From Bacteroidota bacterium (GTDB lineage Bacteria > Bacteroidota > Bacteroidia > Bacteroidales > UBA1556): a stretch of DNA of 5,872 bases. The DNA lies in NCBI GenBank assembly GCA_003648395.1, contig QMPB01000326.1, forward strand, positions 1 through 5,872, written 5' to 3'. The notes under the pieces are model-generated. The model had not been told where the DNA came from, made no database searches, and saw only the letters and a program-made list of their open reading frames with translations. The position numbers and the translations under genes were made by a program. Numbering within the stretch: position 1 is the first letter of the stretch; each line of letters begins with the position of its first letter. Shown one piece after another: positions 1 to 5,854 of the stretch.

Positions 1-959
1 ACTGTCCCTAAAAGCGATCCTGCATCATCAATTAATGCTCTGCCAGTTTCCAAAATAAGAGTAGGTAAATTATCAGGATTTATTTTACTATTTAATAGTG
101 CAGAAGTTATAACTTCTGCATAATCGTCGAAAGTAGGATTTGTGTCTTCAGCAGGTAAAAAAGCTCCTTTTAGAGTATTATTGGAAGTAAAACCTCCACC
201 TAAATCAATATATTTAATATTGTGTTTAAATTTCTGACTTATGTTTACCGCAAGGTCGGCAAGCTTAGATGTGGCTATTCCGTATGGTTCTGCTTTCATC
301 ATATATGTACCAATATGGGCATGGAGTCCTATTAGGTCCATCTTTTTATTCATCATTATTTTATTTAGAATATCCCAGGCCTCACCATTCTCAAAATTAA
401 AACCAAACCTATCCCACATAGGGTAGATGCCTGTATCCATATTTACTCTTATGGCAACTTGTGGTCGTATATTTATCTTCTCAGCAATCTTAAGTATCAT
501 ATAATACTCATCATGATGATCAATATGAATTAATGATTTATTTGTAATAGCTTTTTGTAAGTCAGCCTCTGTTTTATCGGGGCCATTAAAAATAATATGT
601 TGACCATCCACACCATTACCTATTGCCTTATCGTATTCAAAACCAGAAACTACCTCTGCCCACGATCCTTCTTGGTGAAAAGTATTGCATACTGCAGATA
701 GATAATTTGTTTTATAGCTCCAAGCAAACTGCACTTTAGGATATCTAGTATTAAAAGCACGCTTTGCTTTTTGAAATGTGCTTCGAATAGTGTTTTCGGA
801 GATTACAAATAATGGTGATCCGTATTCTGTTATTAAATCTTTAATTATAACGCCATCAATATTAGTTTTGGGCTCATGTTTAGCGCTTAAGCCAAATTTA
901 TTTGGCATAGAACTTTCTAGGCGTTTAATTATGGGTCTTTCGTATTTTAGTTTTGTCAT
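1..959 (-). CDS. Fold-type III PLP-dependent decarboxylase, diaminopimelate/ornithine decarboxylase-like (C-terminus beyond window)
   Basis: This is a predicted cytosolic pyridoxal-phosphate enzyme that decarboxylates an amino acid or an amino acid attached to a carrier. The frame opens at ATG 959 and stays open for 319 codons to the window edge, so it is partial only because the window ends. Landmarks, by residue: the Schiff-base lysine K83 in WSYKTN (YxxKxN-type motif at the end of the first barrel strand); FNGPDK at 124-129; the RVN strand near 171-173 followed by RFGF at 184-187; HAHIGT at 213-218, equivalent to the HIGS motif that stacks on PLP; the glycine loop DLGGGF at 252-257, which binds the PLP phosphate; and ETGR at 304-307, where the family usually has EPGR. 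The missing part should contain the Cys-x-x-x-Asp and Tyr-Gly active-site motifs supplied in trans by the dimer partner. The gene lies 35 nt downstream of the ATP-grasp gene on the same strand, so it is probably co-transcribed. It resembles LysA-like enzymes, but its neighbours are not lysine genes, so a biosynthetic substrate other than diaminopimelate is likely (inference). Confidence 0.92.
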   Translation of the reverse strand, partial: MTKLKYERPIIKRLESSMPNKFGLSAKHEPKTNIDGVIIKDLITEYGSPLFVISENTIRSTFQKAKRAFNTRYPKVQFAWSYKTNYLSAVCNTFHQEGSWAEVVSGFEYDKAIGNGVDGQHIIFNGPDKTEADLQKAITNKSLIHIDHHDEYYMILKIAEKINIRPQVAIRVNMDTGIYPMWDRFGFNFENGEAWDILNKIMMNKKMDLIGLHAHIGTYMMKAEPYGIATSKLADLAVNISQKFKHNIKYIDLGGGFTSNNTLKGAFLPAEDTNPTFDDYAEVITSALLNSKINPDNLPTLILETGRALIDDAGSLLGT

Positions 960-994
960 TTTTGCTATTTTTTTTAAGAGTTTTGTTAAATAAA

Positions 995-2038
995 CTATAA
1001 CTCACCAGTGGTACTTATTGTTTGATAATCGTTAAGGTCTACTATCATATCATAGGCATATCGGACAAACATTTTGCCAACATCATATTTATCAAAAGGT
1101 ATTACATTTTCTCCCATGGCAAGCTTTGTAAGAGCTTCAGGAATATTTTGTCCAACACCTACTGCAAGGTATATCCATGCTGGCATTCGTGGGTTTATTT
1201 CTATCAGATGAAACTTTCCATCTTTAGTTCTCATTAATTCTAACTCAAAACCTCCACGCCATTTTGTTTGGCTAATAAAATGCTCAGTAAGTTTAATAAG
1301 TTCTTTATTATCAATGGAAATACCACCCCAAGCTTTACCTTTGTCCGTAATATATTGTTTGCGCATAGGCACTGCTGCTATTGTATTTCCATTACCATCG
1401 CCAAGGCCAGTAACATTATACTCATCGCCTTGAACAAATTTTTGAACAACTATTGGTAATCCCCATTTTGTGTTTATTTTTTGGAAAAATATATGAGCCT
1501 GATCCATACTATGAGCAATATAAGCATCGTAAAATTTGCCTTTTATCACCATGGGAAATTCAAACTCTGATACCAATTGGTTTAATTCTGAAGCATTAAA
1601 AATAGCTTTAGAAGCAGGAACATTGATGTCATATTTTTCGCCAAATTCAGGAAGATTTATTTTATGACGTTCTTCAAATTGTTCAATTGTTGGCAGGAAA
1701 GTGGATATCCCCATTCGCTTAAGAACACTCTCTAACTTCATAAAAGAAAAAAGCTCTGCATCAAAATTAGGAATAATCAAATCCAAATCTTCTTTTTCAT
1801 TAATATACTCTAAACGAGCTTTTAAAACATCAATTCCTGCTGATGGATATGGAATTTGATATATTTTATCAAAAAGATCGGGCATATAAACACCAGGTTC
1901 AAGGCTCTCATAAATCAAACCAATAAGTCGAGCATTAAAACTCTTCGCCTCTTTTAGTCCTCGCGCAACTGCTACGCCTGGGCCTGGGCTATCAATGGCA
2001 TTAAGACCACTTAATGCAATAGTATATTTTTTGTCCAT
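995..2038 (-). CDS. ATP-grasp ligase, carbamoyl-phosphate synthase large-subunit-like
   Basis: This 347-residue enzyme is predicted to activate a carboxylate as an acyl-phosphate with ATP and join it to an amine or thiol; the substrates are unknown. An N-terminal pre-ATP-grasp Rossmann-like domain covers about residues 1-115, with a glycine-rich first loop (SPGPGVA, 17-23). The ATP-grasp fold follows. PMVIKGK at 162-168 supplies the nucleotide-binding lysines, and VVQKFVQGDEYNV at 197-209 is the adenine hinge strand. FELELM at 264-269 and LIEINPRMPAW at 278-288 give the acidic and asparagine Mg-ATP ligands (E266/E280/N282 by family pattern). The C-terminus ends TTGEL, as in many stand-alone members. 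All core residues appear intact, so it should be active. It looks like the CarB/PurK-type branch rather than the RimK/MvdC branch used in graspetides (judged by motif style, not alignment). The start ATG is separated from the PqqD-like stop codon by one base, which implies translational coupling and a shared function. Confidence 0.92.
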   Translation of the reverse strand: MDKKYTIALSGLNAIDSPGPGVAVARGLKEAKSFNARLIGLIYESLEPGVYMPDLFDKIYQIPYPSAGIDVLKARLEYINEKEDLDLIIPNFDAELFSFMKLESVLKRMGISTFLPTIEQFEERHKINLPEFGEKYDINVPASKAIFNASELNQLVSEFEFPMVIKGKFYDAYIAHSMDQAHIFFQKINTKWGLPIVVQKFVQGDEYNVTGLGDGNGNTIAAVPMRKQYITDKGKAWGGISIDNKELIKLTEHFISQTKWRGGFELELMRTKDGKFHLIEINPRMPAWIYLAVGVGQNIPEALTKLAMGENVIPFDKYDVGKMFVRYAYDMIVDLNDYQTISTTGEL

Positions 2039-2039
2039 A

Positions 2040-2291
2040 TTATGATTCTGCTTCTTCGGTTAAGTTGTATTGATCTAAAATCTTTACGAAATCTTGATAG
2101 TCTTTTTCAATAATAATATCAGAAGTTTCATATTTTTCTAAAAATATGGTGGTAATTTCTTTAAGAGACTTTCCTTCTTTAATAAGTTTTAAGAGCTCTG
2201 TCCCTGTTGTATTTAGATTATATGATTCTCCTGTGCTAGGGTTAAAAAGAAATCCATTATCACTTATTGCAATATTTTTATTTATCTGCAT
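2040..2291 (-). CDS. Stand-alone PqqD-family protein (RiPP recognition element fold)
   Basis: This is an 83-residue soluble protein with the PqqD pattern. N-terminal beta strands cover about residues 5-27 (FLFNPSTGESYNLN at 14-27), followed by the LNTTG turn at 26-30. A winged-helix segment (TELLKLIKEGKSLKEI at 31-46) comes next, then an acidic C-terminal helix starting at D64 in the form DYQDFVKILDQYNL. In known systems this fold binds the leader of a precursor peptide and presents it to a modifying enzyme: PqqD does so for PqqA and PqqE, and equivalent RREs are fused to many RiPP enzymes. Length is normal for a free-standing member. It is the first gene of the leftward operon and nearly abuts the ATP-grasp gene, which suggests it delivers a peptide or carrier to that ligase (inference). 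The ATG at 2291 follows an A-rich stretch with no Shine-Dalgarno, usual in Bacteroidota. PqqD-like proteins also occur in clusters that make no PQQ, and nothing here indicates PQQ. Confidence 0.84.
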   Translation of the reverse strand: MQINKNIAISDNGFLFNPSTGESYNLNTTGTELLKLIKEGKSLKEITTIFLEKYETSDIIIEKDYQDFVKILDQYNLTEEAES

Positions 2292-2392
2292 ATTTTATAT
2301 TTTAATAATTTAACGTATTTATTACACCATTTAGTATTTTATATAAGCAATGCCGATATTATTGCTGCGAAATATATTGGTTGTAATTGCTT

Positions 2393-2418
2393 TTCGTACG
2401 GGATAAGACCCGTATGAG
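2393..2418. repeat. Inverted repeat / hairpin in the leader of the leftward operon
   Basis: The core is a perfect 6-bp inverted repeat, TACGGG at 2397-2402 and CCCGTA at 2409-2414, around a 6-nt loop. On the plus strand it extends outward to a 10-bp stem, with G-U pairs at 2396/2415 and 2393/2418; on the minus strand those two positions become A-C mismatches. It is the most GC-rich patch of the intergenic region. No U-tract follows on either strand, so it does not look like an intrinsic terminator. It could be a regulator binding site, a leader RNA structure, or a stray palindromic element. Confidence 0.45.
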
Positions 2419-2439
2419 TATAAAAACTCTCGCTTAGGG

Positions 2440-2471
2440 CAAATGTAATAAAGAATTTGGTTATTGGGCAA
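2440..2471 (-). promoter_or_regulatory. Predicted Bacteroidota-type promoter for the leftward operon
   Basis: Read on the minus strand, TACATTTG (2447 to 2440) matches the TAnnTTTG -7 box exactly. A TTG at 2471-2469 lies 21 nt upstream, within the usual range for the -33 element of the Bacteroidota primary sigma factor. Transcription would start near 2434, giving a 5' leader of about 140 nt before the PqqD-like ATG. This is the only exact match to the -7 consensus on the minus strand of the intergenic region; a weaker TATATTTC lies at 2376-2369 without a -33 partner. Confidence 0.5.
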
Positions 2472-2557
2472 CTATGCAAGCTTTTTAATTTGAAAGAATC
2501 TATAGGCTATAATAAATCAACAATTAATATGTTTAATAAATAACACAAAGACACCAA

Positions 2558-2584
2558 TTTGCAGGTTTTATTTAATTAACTTTG
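2558..2584 (+). promoter_or_regulatory. Predicted Bacteroidota-type promoter for the receptor operon
   Basis: TAACTTTG at 2577-2584 is an exact TAnnTTTG -7 box. TTTG at 2558-2561 is the nearest -33-like element, but the 15-nt spacer is shorter than the usual 19-21, so the -33 assignment is weak. Transcription would start near 2590, about 30 nt before ATG 2621. The box covers an upstream in-frame TTG (2582), which argues against that codon being the start. Confidence 0.5.
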
Positions 2585-2620
2585 ATTTTTATAATAAAGT
2601 CGAATTATCTAATAGTAAAT

Positions 2621-4984
2621 ATGAAATATATAATTACCATAATAATTCTATTTTTAGGATTATCATCTTTTTCTCAAGCAAAAGATATTACCATCTCTGG
2701 ATATGTGCGCGAGAAAGCTTCTGATGAGCTGTTAATAGGTGTGAATATCTATATAAAAGGAACTCAAATAGGTACAATAAGTAATTCTTATGGGTTTTAT
2801 TCATTAACAATTCTCGCTCAGGAGGCTAAAATCGTATTCTCTTATGTGGGTTATGAGCCAATTATTATGGCACAAACTTTTAATAAGGATTCTGTTATCA
2901 ATATTTATTTAGAATCGAATACTGACTTAAGCGAAGTAGATGTTTATGGTAATAGAGATGAAAAAATTGCTGATAAAGCAGTTATGAGTGTTGTAAGTGT
3001 TCCTGTGAAGCAAGTGCGTGATATTCCAGCACTTTTGGGCGAAAAGGATGTTTTTAAAGTATTACAACTTATGCCAGGTATTAGGGGAGGAAGTGAAGCT
3101 TCGTCAGGGCTTTATGTCAGGGGTGGTGGTCCCGACCAAAATCTTGTAATACTTGATGATGCGGTGGTTTATAATGCAATGCACCTTTTTGGATTCTTCT
3201 CAGTTTTTAATGGCGATGCTATAAAAAGTATAGAGCTTTATAAAGGTGGATTCCCTGCTCGTTTTGGTGGACGGCTTTCTTCGGTAATAGATATGAGCCT
3301 TAAGGATGGTAATAGAAAAGAATTTGGTGGCGAAGCTAGTATTGGGCTTCTTTCATCGCGTTTATTATTGGAAGGCCCAATAATAAAGAACAAATCATCT
3401 TTTATTATTTCAGGACGTAGATCTTATGTTGATGTACTTGCTGCTCCAATAATTGCATCTATGGAAGGTGGAGGTAGTACAGCGGGATACTATTTTTACG
3501 ATTTGAACGCCAAAGCTAATTATGAAATTTCGGATAAGGATAAACTTTATCTAAGTGGATATTTTGGCAGAGATAAGTTTTATTCACATGATACATGGGA
3601 AGATCAGACCTCTGATTCTAAGTTGTTTTGGGAAAATGCCACAGGAACTTTTAGGTGGAATCATCAGTTTTCAAATAAGCTATTCAGCAATACATCTTTT
3701 ATTTTTAGTAATTATCAATTTGTTATTGAGATGGAAGAAGAAGATGGTGATGACTTTTCTCATTTAAGATATAAATCTGGAATTAGGGATTTGGGAATTA
3801 AAACAGATTTAACATGGGTGCCAAATAATAAACATTATATAAGATATGGAGGAGCTATAACCAATCATTTATTTACGCCTAGTGCTATTGTTTATGAGCA
3901 GAAAGGTTTTGATACTGAGCTAAATGCTAAAGAGCTAAACTCCATAGAAACTTCTGCATATATTGAAGATGAGTGGAAAGCTTTTAATCGTTTTAAAGTT
4001 AATATGGGGCTTAGATTTAGTAATTTTAACTATAATGCAAAATCATATTTTGATTTGGAACCTAGAATTTTAGCATCTTATATGCTTACTGATTTATTAA
4101 GTATAAAAGCATCCTATGCTCAAATGAGTCAATATGTGCATTTGCTAACTTCTACAGGAATAGGCTTACCAACCGACCTTTGGGTGCCTTCTACCGATAG
4201 GGTTGGCCCTCAAAAATCGAAACAATTTGCTTTAGGAATGGCTAAGGATTTCGAAGATCCTAACTTTTCACTTTCTGTGGAGGCTTACTATAAAACCATG
4301 ACTGATATAATTTCCTATAAAGAGGGAGCTAGCTTTATGATGTTTGACGACCCTACTTCTTCTGAGGAGTTTAATTATGAAGACGCAGTTACTATAGGTA
4401 AGGGTTATTCTACAGGAATAGAGGTTCTATTACAACGTAAGTTTGGAAAGCTTACTGGCTGGATAGGATACACTCTTTCATTAACAAAATATCAGTTTGA
4501 TGAGTTGAATAATGGCAAAGAATTTTTCCCTAGGCATGATAGGCGACATGATTTTTCAATAGTGGGGATTTATAAGCTTAACGAAAAAATAACCTTAAGT
4601 GCAACTTGGATATATGGTACAGGCGATGCTGTTAGTTTAGCAAAGAGTACTTATACTGCTTATGGCCACAATCCTAGTGGTGTTGGAAGTAATTATCCGG
4701 GGCAAGGGCTTTCATACTTTAATAGCTACCAGACTAATCATTATGGAGATAAAAACTCTTTCCGTATGGCGGCTTATCATCGCTTGGATGTGGGAGCTCA
4801 GTTCAAGAAAAAACTTAAAAAAGGTAGAGAAAGAGTAATAGAAGTCTCTCTTTATAATGCTTATAGCCGTCAAAACCCTTTTTATTATTATACTGGTTAT
4901 GACCATAATACTAAGCAAACTGTATTAAAACAGGTTTCGCTTTTTCCAATTTTACCAGGAGTTTCTTATTATCTCAAATTTTAA
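2621..4984 (+). CDS. TonB-dependent outer membrane receptor with N-terminal carboxypeptidase-regulatory-like domain
   Basis: A complete 787-residue outer membrane transporter energised by TonB-ExbBD; the substrate is unknown. The signal peptide spans about residues 1-20 (hydrophobic core ITIIILFLGL, likely cut after SFSQA). A carboxypeptidase-D-regulatory-like beta-sandwich covers about 23-98 (ISGYVREKASDELLIGVNI, then GTISNSYGFYSL). A TonB-box-like SEVDVYG stands at 104-110. The plug domain is about 117-228, with LYVRGGGPDQN at 164-174, VILDDAVVYNA at 176-186, and ELYKGGFPARFGGRLSSVID at 205-224. The remainder is an amphipathic beta-barrel ending in phenylalanine. ATG 2621 is chosen because it opens directly onto the signal peptide and lies just downstream of the -7 box; the TTG 13 codons upstream lies in the promoter. 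Length matches the roughly 800-residue class paired with DUF4249 lipoproteins, not the longer SusC proteins. The DUF4249 gene follows after 11 nt, so the two are surely co-transcribed. Confidence 0.95.
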   Translation: MKYIITIIILFLGLSSFSQAKDITISGYVREKASDELLIGVNIYIKGTQIGTISNSYGFYSLTILAQEAKIVFSYVGYEPIIMAQTFNKDSVINIYLESNTDLSEVDVYGNRDEKIADKAVMSVVSVPVKQVRDIPALLGEKDVFKVLQLMPGIRGGSEASSGLYVRGGGPDQNLVILDDAVVYNAMHLFGFFSVFNGDAIKSIELYKGGFPARFGGRLSSVIDMSLKDGNRKEFGGEASIGLLSSRLLLEGPIIKNKSSFIISGRRSYVDVLAAPIIASMEGGGSTAGYYFYDLNAKANYEISDKDKLYLSGYFGRDKFYSHDTWEDQTSDSKLFWENATGTFRWNHQFSNKLFSNTSFIFSNYQFVIEMEEEDGDDFSHLRYKSGIRDLGIKTDLTWVPNNKHYIRYGGAITNHLFTPSAIVYEQKGFDTELNAKELNSIETSAYIEDEWKAFNRFKVNMGLRFSNFNYNAKSYFDLEPRILASYMLTDLLSIKASYAQMSQYVHLLTSTGIGLPTDLWVPSTDRVGPQKSKQFALGMAKDFEDPNFSLSVEAYYKTMTDIISYKEGASFMMFDDPTSSEEFNYEDAVTIGKGYSTGIEVLLQRKFGKLTGWIGYTLSLTKYQFDELNNGKEFFPRHDRRHDFSIVGIYKLNEKITLSATWIYGTGDAVSLAKSTYTAYGHNPSGVGSNYPGQGLSYFNSYQTNHYGDKNSFRMAAYHRLDVGAQFKKKLKKGRERVIEVSLYNAYSRQNPFYYYTGYDHNTKQTVLKQVSLFPILPGVSYYLKF

Positions 4985-4995
4985 TTTAATATAGG

Positions 4996-5805
4996 ATGAA
5001 AACATATATATACATTATAGCTACATTTTTAATATTAGTACTAATAAGTTCTTGCGAAAAGAATGCCGATATTGAAATTCCAGACAATGAACCACAACTT
5101 GTTGTTGCTGCATTTATATCATCACAAAACGATACTATTAGTCTTAAAGTAAGTATGTCGCACCCAATTTATTATAGTTCGGGGAGTGTACAGCTCAATT
5201 ATGATGAAGTTACGGCAGTGGTTAGTAGTGGAGGAATAAACCATAATTTAACTTTTGATAATCATAATTTAACTTTTTTTTCTGATAAAGTACAGTTTAA
5301 TGCAGGAGATAATCTTAAGTTAAATGTTAGCTATAGAGGAGAAAAAGTAACTTCAGAATGCACTATTATTACAGAGCCAGTTTATGATTTTGAGTATTTG
5401 GGTTCTGAGACTAAAACATATAAAGATGGATATAGTGAGGGAATACATAAATTTAAGATTACATGCAATAATGGTAACGATATAAATTATTATAGATTAA
5501 ATAGCAACTTCTATATGTATAATTATTGGTATAGTAATTATTATGAAAGTGATTTATATGAATTTGCTAAAGGAGAAACACGTACTATTGAAATAAGAGG
5601 AGATCATGATTTGCAGGCAGATTCAATGAAGGTGTATATAATAAATTGTGATGAGCATTATTATCTTTATCATAAGAATTTGGGTAATTCCTACGAAAAA
5701 GGCCCATTTACTGAACCAATAATAATGTATAATAATGTAGAAGGAGGGTTGGGTATTTTTAGCTCCTACAATATGCAGTTGGAAAAGTATGAAATTAATA
5801 AGTAA
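4996..5805 (+). CDS. DUF4249 family outer membrane lipoprotein
   Basis: A 269-residue predicted lipoprotein. The signal peptide ends in a lipobox, ISSC, with the lipidated cysteine at residue 20. The following EKNADIE is acidic or mixed, consistent with export to the outer membrane and possibly the cell surface. EPQLVVAAFIS (32-42) is the conserved opening of DUF4249, where a beta-sandwich repeat begins. Near the end, KVYIINCDEHYYLYHKNL (212-229) and NNVEGGLGIFSSY (246-258) match the family's closing signature, so the protein is complete although on the short side for the family. DUF4249 genes typically follow TonB receptors of the class encoded just upstream; a partner role, like a lid or substrate-capturing subunit, is inferred and not established. 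Oddities are a 7-residue tandem duplication (82-95) and a tyrosine-rich stretch (165-188). No separate promoter is needed, since only 11 nt separate it from the receptor. Confidence 0.88.
   Translation: MKTYIYIIATFLILVLISSCEKNADIEIPDNEPQLVVAAFISSQNDTISLKVSMSHPIYYSSGSVQLNYDEVTAVVSSGGINHNLTFDNHNLTFFSDKVQFNAGDNLKLNVSYRGEKVTSECTIITEPVYDFEYLGSETKTYKDGYSEGIHKFKITCNNGNDINYYRLNSNFYMYNYWYSNYYESDLYEFAKGETRTIEIRGDHDLQADSMKVYIINCDEHYYLYHKNLGNSYEKGPFTEPIIMYNNVEGGLGIFSSYNMQLEKYEINK
5239..5280 (+). repeat. In-frame 21-bp tandem duplication within the DUF4249 gene
   Basis: Two adjacent 21-nt units (5239-5259 and 5260-5280) match at 18 of 21 positions, sharing the exact 15-mer CATAATTTAACTTTT at 5242-5256 and 5263-5277. 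They encode NHNLTFD and NHNLTFF (residues 82-95). The near-identity at nucleotide level suggests a fairly recent slippage duplication that kept the frame. Confidence 0.85.
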
Positions 5806-5824
5806 AGAATAATTTTAAAGAAAG

Positions 5825-5854
5825 ATAATGCTTAATAAGTTATTATTTATTTTT
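5825..5854 (+). terminator. Possible weak intrinsic terminator after the DUF4249 gene
   Basis: Twenty bases after the stop codon, ATAAT (5825-5829) can pair with ATTAT (5842-5846), and CTT with AAG inside, leaving a small internal bulge. A T-rich run to 5854 follows. An alternative stem pairs 5842-5848 with 5861-5867. Both stems are almost entirely A-T, so stability is low in this AT-rich background and the call is tentative. Confidence 0.25.

Larger units (their letters stand above)
2292..2620. other. Divergent intergenic region, 329 nt, no supported gene
   Basis: This stretch separates the leftward PqqD/ATP-grasp/decarboxylase operon from the rightward receptor operon. It contains a predicted leftward promoter (2440-2471), a hairpin (2393-2418) inside the predicted leftward leader, and a predicted rightward promoter (2558-2584). 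The only open frames are very short: 18 codons at 2350-2406 on the plus strand, and 7 codons or fewer elsewhere. I see no tRNA and no CRISPR-like repeats. A precursor peptide for the PqqD-like protein was looked for on both strands and not found. Confidence 0.8.

Noticed and set aside
241..993. Plus-strand open frames at 241-426 and 778-993
   Set aside because: They lie antisense within the decarboxylase gene, whose frame carries all family motifs; their translations show no domain pattern.
1022..1459. Plus-strand open frames at 1022-1237 and 1268-1459
   Set aside because: They are antisense shadows of the ATP-grasp gene with low-complexity translations.
1..2291. PQQ biosynthesis cluster or lysine biosynthesis operon
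   Set aside because: A PqqD-like protein alone does not indicate PQQ, since no PqqA, B, C or E is present. The LysA-like decarboxylase has no lysine-pathway neighbour here and has an altered EPGR motif.
2350..2406. Plus-strand 18-codon open frame (hydrophobic, begins MPILLLRN) in the intergenic region
   Set aside because: It has no promoter or ribosome-binding context, ends inside the hairpin, lies antisense to the predicted leader, and is of a length expected by chance.
2393..2418. Hairpin as an intrinsic terminator
   Set aside because: No T-run follows it on either strand, and no gene ends at it; it lies between divergent genes.
3555..4918. Open frames at 3555-3767 (plus) and 4712-4918 (minus)
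   Set aside because: Both sit inside the receptor gene in other frames, and the receptor frame is continuous with conserved motifs on both sides.
2621..5805. SusC/SusD polysaccharide utilisation locus
   Set aside because: The receptor is about 200 residues shorter than SusC, and the following lipoprotein is DUF4249 rather than a helical SusD protein; no carbohydrate-active enzyme is present.
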